Part shown: positions 8,766 to 17,309 of the stretch, in pieces | How the letters are laid out: every line of letters starts with the position of its first letter | Position numbering within the stretch: the stretch's first letter is position 1 | NCBI RefSeq assembly: GCF_017115025.1 | Contig: NZ_JABXKM010000243.1 | Location: 1-61,945, forward strand | DNA: 61,945 bases | Direction: 5' to 3' | Source: Nostoc sp. NOS(2021) | GTDB taxonomy: Bacteria; Cyanobacteriota; Cyanobacteriia; Cyanobacteriales; Nostocaceae | The notes under the pieces: generated by a model | What the model was told of the DNA's origin: nothing | The model's database searches: none | Seen by the model: the letters and a program-made list of their open reading frames with translations, nothing else | Translations under genes and position numbers: made by a program

Positions 8766-9413
8766 TTAAGCTTTTTGCTTTCTTTTCAGCCACAAACCGA
8801 TAGTAGCAAAAACTACTGCTCCCGCAATAGTTCGAGGTTCAGGAACAAGCTCACTTTTAGCGAAAGTAACGGCAGTAATGCCGGACTTTTGGACACTTCC
8901 AAGGTCGCTGTTGTCCAGAAAAATTCCATAATTGGTACTACCAGTACCTGTGAAATTGCTGTCAAAATACAGTTCTAGACTGTATAAATTATGGTTTTGC
9001 TTTGTCAATAAGCCTGCGTCTGCAAAAGCAAGTATGTTCTCTTGAATGTAAGCTGTATTGCCAGCCAAACTGTTGGATAATGTTCGCAAAACAGTATTAT
9101 CATTGACTAAGTTGATAGTCCAACTTGTCAAATCTACAAAAGAACTAGAAGCGGGTAATTTATCCACATCTACTGTGTAAGTCCCATTAAAAGAACCATT
9201 TGCTAAATTCACAGGTAGCCCTACTGAACCATCAAGAGGCGTAGGAGCAAAATTTCCGGAAATATTAAATGTTTTCAAATTGACAGCCTGGGCAGGATCT
9301 GTGCCAATAGCTGCTAGCATAGCGAAACCAAGCGCAACGTTAGCAGCTGCTTGCGATAACCTTCTTGAAGGTGTTGCACTCAGCATAAGTTTGCTCTTAA
9401 TATTTTTGCCCAT
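8766..9413 (-). CDS. PEP-CTERM sorting domain protein
   Basis: Secreted 215-residue protein. N-terminal signal peptide after a basic region (hydrophobic run NVALGFAMLAAIG, cleavage near DPAQA, about residue 43). The C-terminus is VPEPRTIAGAVVFATIGLWL followed by KRKQKA, a clear PEP-CTERM signal for exosortase processing. The central part is beta-rich and of unknown function. Base composition is again ordinary cyanobacterial, unlike the phosphoesterase next door. Confidence 0.85.
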   Translation of the reverse strand: MGKNIKSKLMLSATPSRRLSQAAANVALGFAMLAAIGTDPAQAVNLKTFNISGNFAPTPLDGSVGLPVNLANGSFNGTYTVDVDKLPASSSFVDLTSWTINLVNDNTVLRTLSNSLAGNTAYIQENILAFADAGLLTKQNHNLYSLELYFDSNFTGTGSTNYGIFLDNSDLGSVQKSGITAVTFAKSELVPEPRTIAGAVVFATIGLWLKRKQKA

Positions 9414-9966
9414 AGTTTAGAGAAGTGCGCTTTTTGCACACCGAAAATAATGCCAAAGTGAAGAAACTACTATGGCTAGGCTTGAAGGTATACAGCAGAA
9501 TTCAGAATCCAGAAGTAAAACAGGGTTTATAAGCTAATCGGCATTGAAGTTGCATAATCAGGGCGCTCATATTGCCCACCCCACAAGATATTGAGAAAAT
9601 TTTAATATGCAAATTAGATGTGTTTTAGCTTACCTGGCTTTGGGACGAATCGTCGTGTACTTCACCAACTTGAAATCTGCTGTAAATAAAAATCCAGAAG
9701 TCATAAATGACTGCACCCATAATTTGATACAATTTTCATCGCAGCAAATTATTCTTGATTTTCCCCACAAGGGACAAGGTATTAAACCACTTGTCCATTA
9801 GCTCTCTGGGTTCGGCAGTTACTCACTTGGGAAAACCTCAAGATTGCACTACCTCAGCAGCTGCTAAAAATCGCCACTTCTGTATTTTGTTACCTGAAAA
9901 TTAATGACAAGTTAAGGAAAAGCAAAGGTTATTAAATAGTCGTCTTTAATTTTAAATTTGGAATTG
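9414..9966. other. Intergenic region without a convincing gene
   Basis: AT-rich, with promoter space for the PEP-CTERM gene at 8766-9413. A 64-codon open frame at 9607-9801 has no ribosome site and no recognisable domain, so I do not call it. No repeat or RNA structure stands out. Confidence 0.5.
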
Positions 9967-11367
9967 TTAACGCACTGGTTCAAAGTCATAACCAGTGCGG
10001 GAGCGAGAACCAGGAACGATTTTTACAAGTTGGACTGGCGCATTGCGATCGCCTGATGCTAAAAACCGAATTGTACCAGAAGCACCGATGGCAGAAAAGT
10101 CAGAGGAGGTTAATGCTTCTTGGACTCCAAATCGCGTGGGATTGCGTTCTAATGCCGCAATTAGAGCGACAGTGGCATCATAGCTGAGGGCGGTTCGCCA
10201 ACTCACATCACCGCCCCATAGCTGCCGGGATTTCTGACGAAAATCTGACTTAGGATCGCTATCAATATGCCAAGGAACTGCCAATACCATCCCCGCAGCT
10301 TGCTCTCTGCCAATTTCTAAAGTTTTAACGGTGTAAACATCATCTCCCGCTAACAGAGTTAACCGTTTCTGATTAATTTGAATTACTTGCAGTGCTTTAT
10401 CCAGAGTTTCAGTGTTAGCAGCTAACATCAACACTTCTGCACCTTGCTTTGTTGCTTGTTCTACACTTTTAGCCGCACTAAAATCCGCCTTGGATAAGTC
10501 AAATTCGCTCGATACCTGTCCACCCTCTAGGGAAACAGATGAAACAAACTCCGACTTTAAAGACTGGCTATAGTTACTCTGAGAATTAAAGAAAACCACT
10601 GCATTTTTTTTCTGCAAGGTTCTCGCCATGTAGTTGGCTAAACTTCTAGCAGCCATAAAATCACTGGGAACCGTGCGAAAAACGTAGTGGCTAAAGTTAG
10701 AAATTTTTACAGATGTGCTGGTAGGAGAAATTGCTACAAGTTGTCCAGAAGTATAGATAGTACCTGCGGCTAAGGTGGAATCGCTAGTAATCGGCCCAAC
10801 TACACCTAATACTTCGGAATTGCTGACTAGGCTAGAAGCGATTTCCTTGGCTATTTTTGGATTGTCGTCGTCATTAGCTATCCCTACTTTTAAAGGTACT
10901 CCCTTGATTCCTCCAGAGCGGTTAACTTGATTTTGGGCTTGGGCTATGCCACGTAAAACTTCTAAAGAAGCATTGGGATCAGTGCCGAATGGTACAGAAG
11001 CGACAATGGTGTAGCTCTTGGAAGAACCGATGCGGGCATTGTTAAGAAAAATTAATGCTTCTGGATCGTTAGGGTTGAGTTTTAGGGCGGCTGTGAAATT
11101 AGCGATCGCTTGATCATAACTTTTAGCAGCGATCGCCTGTACTCCTTCTTTTTTTGCAGGAGAAATGTCACCTGGAGTCAAAGTTTTTTCCCCAAAACTA
11201 ATCCGGTCTTGTAAGGATGGATTGCTGCCTGTTTGCTGATTTGGAATGATGGTATTACCAATTTTGACCCCAGAGCCATTAGTAAACCACCACACACCAC
11301 CGCCAACTATTCCAACTGTCAGCAGCAGGGCCAAGGCTAAAACTGTGGTTTCATTCTTTTGTGACAT
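9967..11367 (-). CDS. Membrane-anchored LivK-like (type-1) substrate-binding protein with TPR
   Basis: A 466-residue protein: membrane anchor at residues 7-28 beginning MSQKNET, a TPR-like pair of helices near residues 77-113 (QAIAAKSYDQAIANFTAALK, LNPNDPEALIFLNNA), then a receptor-family ligand-binding domain (about 120-460). Typical phrases of the branched-chain amino-acid binding group are GIAQAQNQVNRSGGIKG and VVGPITSDSTLAAG. It follows the PstS-like gene by 65 bases in the same direction, so it probably belongs to the kinase operon. The anchor and TPR suggest a role in signal reception or complex assembly rather than ordinary import. Ligand unknown. Confidence 0.85.
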   Translation of the reverse strand: MSQKNETTVLALALLLTVGIVGGGVWWFTNGSGVKIGNTIIPNQQTGSNPSLQDRISFGEKTLTPGDISPAKKEGVQAIAAKSYDQAIANFTAALKLNPNDPEALIFLNNARIGSSKSYTIVASVPFGTDPNASLEVLRGIAQAQNQVNRSGGIKGVPLKVGIANDDDNPKIAKEIASSLVSNSEVLGVVGPITSDSTLAAGTIYTSGQLVAISPTSTSVKISNFSHYVFRTVPSDFMAARSLANYMARTLQKKNAVVFFNSQSNYSQSLKSEFVSSVSLEGGQVSSEFDLSKADFSAAKSVEQATKQGAEVLMLAANTETLDKALQVIQINQKRLTLLAGDDVYTVKTLEIGREQAAGMVLAVPWHIDSDPKSDFRQKSRQLWGGDVSWRTALSYDATVALIAALERNPTRFGVQEALTSSDFSAIGASGTIRFLASGDRNAPVQLVKIVPGSRSRTGYDFEPVR

Positions 11368-11432
11368 AAATAAATTTGAATAAAATAAAAATGTTTATTA
11401 TTTGATTATTTTGCTAAATCTAACCACTTTGA

Positions 11433-12476
11433 TCATTTAATTCTGACAAATCCAGCTTTTTCGATCAGTTCTTGACCTTGAGGTGTCAGCAGCCAATTTG
11501 CATAAGCAACGCCTGCTTGCTGATCTGTTTGACCATTCTGTTTAACAATTACAAATAAATTACGGGTAATTGCATAGTCCCCACTACGAAACGCCTGAGT
11601 ATTCAACTGATTACGCTTATTGGGACATTCAGATACAGGTACAAAGGGTTCTTGGTAGGCAGGCACAAATTGACCGCTTGTGCGCCCTAGTGGCAGGGAT
11701 TTAATCGTACACTGGGGTACAACCTCTGGGGCAGAAGCATAGTAAATTCCGCCAGGACTTGCGGCTACTTTTCGTACCGCTTCAGTAGTTGTGCCAATAT
11801 AACTAACGTTGGCACCAAAATTCTCTTTATTTAGAACATTTTCGACAAAGAATTCTACTGTACCCCCAGCTTCTTTGCTACGAGAGTAGACTGTAATTGG
11901 TAAATTTGGCCCACCCACCTGTTGCCAATTAGTAATCTTGCCCGTGTAGATGTCTTTGAGTTGGGCGACAGTTAAACCAGGGATGTTGAGATTGAGGTTA
12001 ACTGCGATCGCAATACCATCAATCGCCACCGGAATTTCTTTCAAACTAAATTCTTTTTGTTTAGCTTCTGTATTTTCTTCAGCTTTAACTGAGCGAGAAG
12101 ATTGAGAAAAAGCTAGTTGATTATCTATCAACATCCGAATCCCAGTTCCAGATCCTGCTTGACCTAATGAAGGTTGAGTGTAGCGTAAAATAAACCGAGG
12201 GCAAAGGCTTTGCAGTTTAGAGTCTACGTCTTTACGGATAGGTGCCCAGGTTGTACTACCACCATAGTTGAATGTCCCCTCTGGCAGGTTTGGCACGTTA
12301 CATCTGTTGACAAACTGGTTTATGGGATTACCTGTGTTGCCAGTTTCTGAAGGTTTAGTAACAGTTCCATTTAATTGCGCCCACCGTTCCATAAAAAACC
12401 ATAAGCCACCAAAGATTAAACCAATGGTGATGACGACGGCTAAGAAAAGACTAAGTGTTTCGTTTTTCTGAGACAT
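11433..12476 (-). CDS. Membrane-anchored PstS-like substrate-binding protein (copy 2)
   Basis: A 347-residue type-2 binding protein with anchor at residues 7-28 (MSQKNET...WFF). Core motifs FNYGGSTTWAPIR, GSGTGIRMLIDN, IYTGKITNWQQVGGPN and SRSKEAGGTVEFFVE match copy 1 at 4162-5208. It begins 26 bases after the stop of the Ser/Thr kinase gene, so the two are very likely co-transcribed. No transporter membrane subunits are nearby. Phosphate is the family-typical ligand but is not demonstrated here. Confidence 0.85.
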   Translation of the reverse strand: MSQKNETLSLFLAVVITIGLIFGGLWFFMERWAQLNGTVTKPSETGNTGNPINQFVNRCNVPNLPEGTFNYGGSTTWAPIRKDVDSKLQSLCPRFILRYTQPSLGQAGSGTGIRMLIDNQLAFSQSSRSVKAEENTEAKQKEFSLKEIPVAIDGIAIAVNLNLNIPGLTVAQLKDIYTGKITNWQQVGGPNLPITVYSRSKEAGGTVEFFVENVLNKENFGANVSYIGTTTEAVRKVAASPGGIYYASAPEVVPQCTIKSLPLGRTSGQFVPAYQEPFVPVSECPNKRNQLNTQAFRSGDYAITRNLFVIVKQNGQTDQQAGVAYANWLLTPQGQELIEKAGFVRIK

Positions 12477-12502
12477 AGGTGGCTGTTAGCAGCAGGAGTT
12501 TT

Positions 12503-13906
12503 TTAAAGTAAGAGAGATAATAATTTATAAATAAGTCGAAATACGGCTGTTAGTGAAATGGCTACTAAGCCTGCTACAACTGCTAAAACAACTACTGCTT
12601 GAATGCCAAGACCCCCTTGTAACAAGGGGAGAAAAAAAATAATCGCAAAAGTAATTGTCGGAATAATTAATAAATCGAACTTTTCAATCCACCGCCTGGT
12701 TTGAGCAAAAATTAGTATACCTAAAATCAGGGCGGAAGTAGGCAAAGTAATTATTAGTGATTTTACTAGACTGAAGAGAGCGATCGCGATCAATGCACCC
12801 TCAAATCCACTAAATGCAGCCCCACCTAATAATTCCAGTGTAGAAAACGCTGGTTGAGTTGGTGGACGGCGAGGGACGACGGGACTAGAACCTTTGGGTG
12901 GTTGTGGCGGAAGTGTTACAGAGGGCGAATTAAGTTGTGTAGGGGCTTGAGCCGCCTGTGAGTTAAGTGCATCTAGAACCTGCTGGGCTGACTGGAAGCG
13001 CTGATTCGCAGCAGGTAGCAGCATCTTGTCTAAAATGTCAGCAAGGCGAGGGTTGACACTCACTTGCGATCGCCATTTCCACTGGTTGTTAAAGGCATCA
13101 AATAGTTGAATTGCTTCCTGATTTGTCAACAAAGTAATAAGAGTTACAGCCAACGCATATAAGTCTGTAGATGGGAATACTTGACCCCCAGCCATCTGCT
13201 CAGGTGGTGCAAATCCCATAGAATAAATTCCTGTGGAAGAAGCAGCAGAACCAAGTGCAGCATTTGTTACTTGCTTAACTGCGCCAAAATCTAGTAAAAA
13301 AAGTTTACCATCACGACGACGCATGATGTTAGAGGGTTTGATATCTCTGTGGATAATGCCTCTATCATGAACAAACTTTAGCACCTTCAGGATTTCTTGC
13401 AGCACCTCCACCACTTGCTGTTCAGAAAATTTGCCCTGTTGAACTAATTCTTCCTCTAAGTTTTTCCCATCAATGTACTCTTGTACCAAGTAAAAAAATT
13501 GGTCTTGCTGTCCTGGTTGCAAGCTATTAACTATCACTGGAAAGAAGGCAAACAAGTCAGGAATTTGCTCGTGATCATTACCAAGTTGTGCTAAAACTTC
13601 GGCCTCTCTCTCAAACATTAACTGCGCTTGTTGCAGTTGAGTTGAGGTTAAATTTCCGACTGGTTGAAACTGCTTAACTACGCATTGACGCATTCCAGGT
13701 ATTCGGCGATCGCGTGCCAAAAAAGCTGCTCCAAATCCCCCCCTTCCCAGCAGCTTCATGGTTACATATCGACCATCTAGCATCAGTGGCATACCACAGG
13801 TGGTACAGTACTTTTGCTGCATTGTTTTCAGCGTCGTAATATCATCTAAATCGGCAAAATAGTTCTGTGGGCGTGGGCAACGTGGACGAGTGCAGTAAAC
13901 TTCCAT
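12503..13906 (-). CDS. Zinc-ribbon Ser/Thr protein kinase with C-terminal membrane segments
   Basis: A 467-residue eukaryotic-type kinase. A four-Cys zinc ribbon comes first (Cys5, Cys10, Cys34, Cys37). The kinase domain shows the glycine loop GRGGFG (54-59), Lys78 in VVKQF, the catalytic HRDIKPSN (186-193) and DFG (206-208), so it should be active. A proline-rich linker (about 315-350) leads to about four hydrophobic segments (about 360-467) that anchor it in the membrane. It heads an operon-like run with two anchored binding proteins. This layout suggests a kinase that responds to periplasmic ligand-bound partners; that is inference, as no interaction motif is visible. Confidence 0.9.
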   Translation of the reverse strand: MEVYCTRPRCPRPQNYFADLDDITTLKTMQQKYCTTCGMPLMLDGRYVTMKLLGRGGFGAAFLARDRRIPGMRQCVVKQFQPVGNLTSTQLQQAQLMFEREAEVLAQLGNDHEQIPDLFAFFPVIVNSLQPGQQDQFFYLVQEYIDGKNLEEELVQQGKFSEQQVVEVLQEILKVLKFVHDRGIIHRDIKPSNIMRRRDGKLFLLDFGAVKQVTNAALGSAASSTGIYSMGFAPPEQMAGGQVFPSTDLYALAVTLITLLTNQEAIQLFDAFNNQWKWRSQVSVNPRLADILDKMLLPAANQRFQSAQQVLDALNSQAAQAPTQLNSPSVTLPPQPPKGSSPVVPRRPPTQPAFSTLELLGGAAFSGFEGALIAIALFSLVKSLIITLPTSALILGILIFAQTRRWIEKFDLLIIPTITFAIIFFLPLLQGGLGIQAVVVLAVVAGLVAISLTAVFRLIYKLLSLLL

Positions 13907-14358
13907 TTTCGTGATTAGTCAAAATAATTCGTAATTTATAATTAGTAATTCGTAATTCATTCATTCATTCAGATTACATAGAAACTAAATTTCTTTATCA
14001 AGAACAGGAAACTTTTTTGCTGAGGTCAAATTCTTAACTTGCCTACGGTACGCTACGCGAAAAGCTATGAGATAATAATTACGAATTACGAATTACGAAT
14101 TACGAATTATTTGGTCATTGGTCATTTACAAAAAAACAAAGAACAAATGACAAAAAAAGAAGTATGAGCGCCTGCTTCTGGCGATAGCGCAGCCTCAACT
14201 CTTTGAGAGGCTTCTCTACGAGAGGCTACGCCAACGCCAACGAGTCCGCGTACCCCTCCCCTACTCTTGAAGCTTGCTAGCAAGAGCGTCAGCACTCTTT
14301 GCGTCTGGCTACGCCAATGCCAAGGTTGAACAGAACTTCAAAGACTAATGACCAGATT
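13907..14358. repeat. Repeat-rich intergenic region with heptamer arrays
   Basis: No gene. It holds AATTCGT/ATTC-type repeats at 13927-13970, a heptamer array (AATTACG, more than four copies) at 14076-14110, GGTCATTGGTCATTT at 14111-14125, and palindromic fragments with CTTCTCTACGAGAGGCTACGCC around 14208-14230. These short repeats are typical of heterocystous cyanobacteria. The kinase promoter must lie near 13910-14000. Confidence 0.75.
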
Positions 14359-15369
14359 TTAGTCTCCAGAGGAGGTGGACGTCGCTGCATCTAATGTAGT
14401 TACCACTATGCTTTTTTGTGCCAATGTTAACACATCTTGATTCCATCCAGGGTTAGCAAACTGGGGCAAAATCTCTTGACTAAAAGCTTCTGCCGCCTTG
14501 GATCTATAGCGATTAGGATTAAAAATCAGCCACAGTGTCCGTTTGACGACAACGCCTTCAATGTTGGCACAGTGCAGAACGCCCATTTGTAACTCTTTAG
14601 CGATCGCGCTAGTTGAAACAAAGGCACCCCCCAAACCAGATTGCACAGCATTTTTAATTGCTTCAATGGAATTCAATTCCATTTCAACCTTAAAACGCCT
14701 GGTATCAATCTCACAGCGTGCTAGCACTTGGTCAATTACTTTGCGGATAGTCGATTGGGAATCTAGGGCAATGAATTGTAATTTATATAGGTCTTCTTTT
14801 TGGATTTTTTCAAGTTTGGCAAAGGGATGAAAGACAGGTAAAATCAGCGCTAGTTCGTCTTCAGCGTAAGGAATAACTTCTAAAGATTCTGATAGTTCAC
14901 CAGGAATTTCACCGCCAATAATTGCCAGATCAACTTGTCCATTAGCGACACTCCAAGCAGTTCGCCTAGTGGAGTGGACGTGTAATTGCACTGCCACATC
15001 TGGATATTTTTGTCGGAACATCCCGATCATTCTGGGCAAAAGATAAGTGCCGGTGGTTTGAGAAGCACCGACAATCAAAGTACCGCCTTGAAGATTTTGT
15101 AAATCTTCGATCGCGCGGCAGGTTTCCTGACACAGACTGAGGATTTTTTCACCGTAACTTAGGAGTAGATGGCCTGCTTCGGTTAATTGAGCGCGTCGTC
15201 CTCCACGGTCGAATAAGGGGACATCTAGCTGCCGTTCGAGATTTTGGACTTGCAAGCTTACGGCAGGTTGGGAAACGTAAAGACTATCAGCGGCACGCTT
15301 GAAGCTTCCTTCTTGGGCGATCGCTTTCAGAATACGTAACTGATCTAAAGTGAAAGGAAGGTCAGACAT
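14359..15369 (-). CDS. rbcR: LysR-type regulator RbcR (CbbR class)
   Basis: About 336 residues from the ATG at 15369; a TTG at 15414 would add 15 poorly fitting residues. The N-terminal winged helix-turn-helix shows [20 protein letters not shown] and [20 protein letters not shown] (about 5-60). The effector domain (about 90-300) is of the CbbR/RbcR type. In cyanobacteria RbcR controls RuBisCO and carbon-uptake genes in response to carbon metabolites. The position, divergent from an nnrU-like gene and upstream of thioredoxin-like, ndhF and ndhD genes, matches the order I recall in Nostoc, which supports the name. The shared upstream region (15370-15581) is the likely control site. Confidence 0.85.
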   Translation of the reverse strand: MSDLPFTLDQLRILKAIAQEGSFKRAADSLYVSQPAVSLQVQNLERQLDVPLFDRGGRRAQLTEAGHLLLSYGEKILSLCQETCRAIEDLQNLQGGTLIVGASQTTGTYLLPRMIGMFRQKYPDVAVQLHVHSTRRTAWSVANGQVDLAIIGGEIPGELSESLEVIPYAEDELALILPVFHPFAKLEKIQKEDLYKLQFIALDSQSTIRKVIDQVLARCEIDTRRFKVEMELNSIEAIKNAVQSGLGGAFVSTSAIAKELQMGVLHCANIEGVVVKRTLWLIFNPNRYRSKAAEAFSQEILPQFANPGWNQDVLTLAQKSIVVTTLDAATSTSSGD

Positions 15370-15581
15370 AAGGCTCAAACCACAAACTTTAAAAGGAGCG
15401 GATGCACGTAACAAATCAGGTTTGGCAGTAATTAGCCCGTCATGATTTGTTGCATATTAAACTTGAAGGCTTGACTCGAAAAAGACATTAGCACAACATC
15501 TCGACTAAAGTCTCCTTTTGAATACTTTGTGGTATTGGTTGTACTGAGTTCCATTTTCTTTAAATTATTTCACTCGTGTAT

Positions 15582-16304
15582 ATGCTACTGATTTCTTGGT
15601 TGACACCCAGTCATTTTGTCATACTGGGGTTACAAATAGCTTTTGCGATCGCTCACAGTGGAGGCGCTGCTTTGCGTCCAAGGGCCGAAAAATATATTGG
15701 CCCAAGGCTTTATCGCATTTTCTTTGCATTAGTTAGCCTCCCGTTGGCTGTGATATTAATTATTTACTTTTTTGGACACCGATATGATGGTTTGCAACTT
15801 TGGCAGGTACAAGGGGTGCTAGGAGTGCGAGAATTTGTTTGGCTGCTGTCAGCGATCTCGTTTTTGTTTTTATATCCTGCTACCTTCAATCTACTAGAAA
15901 TTGCTGCCATTCAAAAGCCCCAAGTTCATCTTTACGAAACAGGAATTATTCGGATTACCCGTCATCCCCAGATGGTGGGACAAATAATTTGGTGTATTGC
16001 CCATACTCTATGGCTGGGTACTACCTTTACCCTTGTGACTTCCATTGGATTGGTGTTGCATCACTTGTTTGGGGTTTGGCACGGGGATCGCCGCCTAAGC
16101 GATCGTTATGGGGAAGCTTTTGAAATTGCCAAACAGCGGACTTCAATTATTCCCTTTAAAGCAATTATTGACGGGCGTCAATCTCTCAAATGGCAGGAAT
16201 TTCTCCGCCCTGCCTATTTGGGAGTCGCTATTTTTATAGTTTTGCTTTGGTGGTCGCACCCTCTGTTGCTAGAAGCAACTAGTAGGATAAGATGGGAAAT
16301 TTAG
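15582..16304 (+). CDS. NnrU family membrane protein
   Basis: About 240 residues with some six hydrophobic segments. The family signature is visible: HSGGAALRPRAEKYIGPRLY near the N-terminus and RITRHPQMVGQIIWCIAHTL in the middle, with His residues that bind haem in the related 15-cis-zeta-carotene isomerase (Z-ISO). A GTG two codons earlier (15576) is in frame. It could therefore be a carotenoid isomerase or a related membrane haem protein; the sequence alone does not decide. It is divergent from rbcR and upstream of a thioredoxin-like gene. Confidence 0.8.
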   Translation: MLLISWLTPSHFVILGLQIAFAIAHSGGAALRPRAEKYIGPRLYRIFFALVSLPLAVILIIYFFGHRYDGLQLWQVQGVLGVREFVWLLSAISFLFLYPATFNLLEIAAIQKPQVHLYETGIIRITRHPQMVGQIIWCIAHTLWLGTTFTLVTSIGLVLHHLFGVWHGDRRLSDRYGEAFEIAKQRTSIIPFKAIIDGRQSLKWQEFLRPAYLGVAIFIVLLWWSHPLLLEATSRIRWEI

Positions 16305-16725
16305 GCGATCCCCAGTGTCAGCAGAAAATCCCAAATAAATGAAAATTTCAGCTTATCAATTGCCCCCAAATCAATGTAGGATAAGTTCAAACATCTATTT
16401 AGTGGGGGTGTATTCTATTCAGCTTGAGATTTTATATTGGTAGTCGTTGGTCAGTTGCCTTTCCTTGGGAGTGAATGGCAGATTCAATCTAAATATCCCA
16501 AGCAGCCACGGCGATCAGGAGTTTAACATCCAAAAAAGCCACCGTAAAAGTCGCGCTAGCTTTTTGATTCAGAGACACATCAACGCGCTCAATTTTTGCC
16601 TAATTATTCTGTGTCCTGAGATTTGTATCCTGAAAGCATCTATACGGCAGTTAGTGGCTTGCCAATCCTTCACTTCATTGCGGATAGCTAGTTTAATATA
16701 AAAACCCTATAATCCAAGAGGCGTC
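16305..16725. other. Intergenic region without a convincing gene
   Basis: A frame of 84 codons (16447-16701) has no ribosome site, no domain and unusual composition, so it is not called. The region ends with AAAACCCTATAATCCAAGAGG, which gives a possible -10 (TATAAT at 16707-16712) and a ribosome site (AGAGG) for the thioredoxin gene. Confidence 0.45.
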
Positions 16726-17112
16726 ATGGTATTGTCGGTTAGTGAGCGGACATTTACTCAAGAAGTTTTAGAATCTCCTATTCCTGTTTTAGTTAATTTT
16801 GAAGCACCTTGGTGTGGCTTGTGTCGGGTTATCCACCCACTGTTGTTGCAATTTCAAGCCCAATGCGGCGAAGAAATTAAATTAGTTGGGGTTAACGCCG
16901 ATCAAAATTTTAAATTGTCTACTACTTATAGGCTAAAATCACTACCCACTTTACTATTGATTCAAAATGGCAATGTTCGCCATCGCTTGGAAAGCTTTCG
17001 CGGCAGAGAAGATTTACGTCTAGCTTTAGAAGACATTAAAGCCAGTTACAGCAGTTGCCCCAAAATCTACAAAAGTTCAAAAACAGTGGGCTTAGAGTAT
17101 CGGTCAGCCTGA
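16726..17112 (+). CDS. Thioredoxin family protein (WCGLC active site)
   Basis: A 128-residue single-domain thioredoxin. The active site is WCGLC (Cys30, Cys33), where Leu replaces the usual Pro; this shifts redox potential in engineered relatives but both Cys remain. The cis-Pro motif LKSLPTLLL (about 75-83) is intact. A C-terminal tail of about 20 residues is unusual. Expected role: cytosolic disulfide exchange. It lies between the nnrU-like gene and ndhF, an order that I recall from Nostoc. Confidence 0.88.
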   Translation: MVLSVSERTFTQEVLESPIPVLVNFEAPWCGLCRVIHPLLLQFQAQCGEEIKLVGVNADQNFKLSTTYRLKSLPTLLLIQNGNVRHRLESFRGREDLRLALEDIKASYSSCPKIYKSSKTVGLEYRSA

Positions 17113-17141
17113 TGGCTATTGGCATTGGGCATAGGAGGAAG

Positions 17142-17181
17142 GACAAATGACCAATGACAAATGACCAATGACAAATGACCA
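17142..17181. repeat. 14-bp tandem repeat GACAAATGACCAAT
   Basis: Nearly three copies of GACAAATGACCAAT between the thioredoxin gene and ndhF. Related words (GGTCATTGGTCATTT, CAAATGAC) occur at 14111-14151. Not a CRISPR: there are no spacers. Confidence 0.8.
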
Positions 17182-17203
17182 AATCTAAAACCATGCTTAA
17201 TAC

Positions 17204-17234
17204 CCCACCCAAAGGTCATTGGGTGGGTTATTTT
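17204..17234 (+). terminator. Rho-independent terminator between thioredoxin gene and ndhF
   Basis: Perfect inverted repeat CCCACCCAA / TTGGGTGGG with a 6-base loop, then TTATTTTAT. It should separate the thioredoxin gene from ndhF. Confidence 0.8.
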
Positions 17235-17309
17235 ATCCTAAAGGGTGTGTGTCACAATTATTAACAGTTCCGACACGCTAGTTAAGAATTCTAAAAGTAG
17301 GCGTCAGTG

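Noticed and set aside
9607..9801. 64-codon open frame on the plus strand
   Set aside because: No ribosome site, no domain, isolated in a non-coding stretch.
14076..14110. Heptamer array considered as a CRISPR or binding-site array
   Set aside because: Contiguous 7-bp units without spacers; the same unit recurs at 41202-41235 and is a known type of short tandem repeat in heterocystous cyanobacteria.
16447..16701. 84-codon open frame upstream of the thioredoxin gene
   Set aside because: No ribosome site and no family-like features; composition like intergenic DNA.
17142..17181. Tandem 14-mers considered as a CRISPR remnant
   Set aside because: Units are directly joined, with no spacer and no cas gene in the window.
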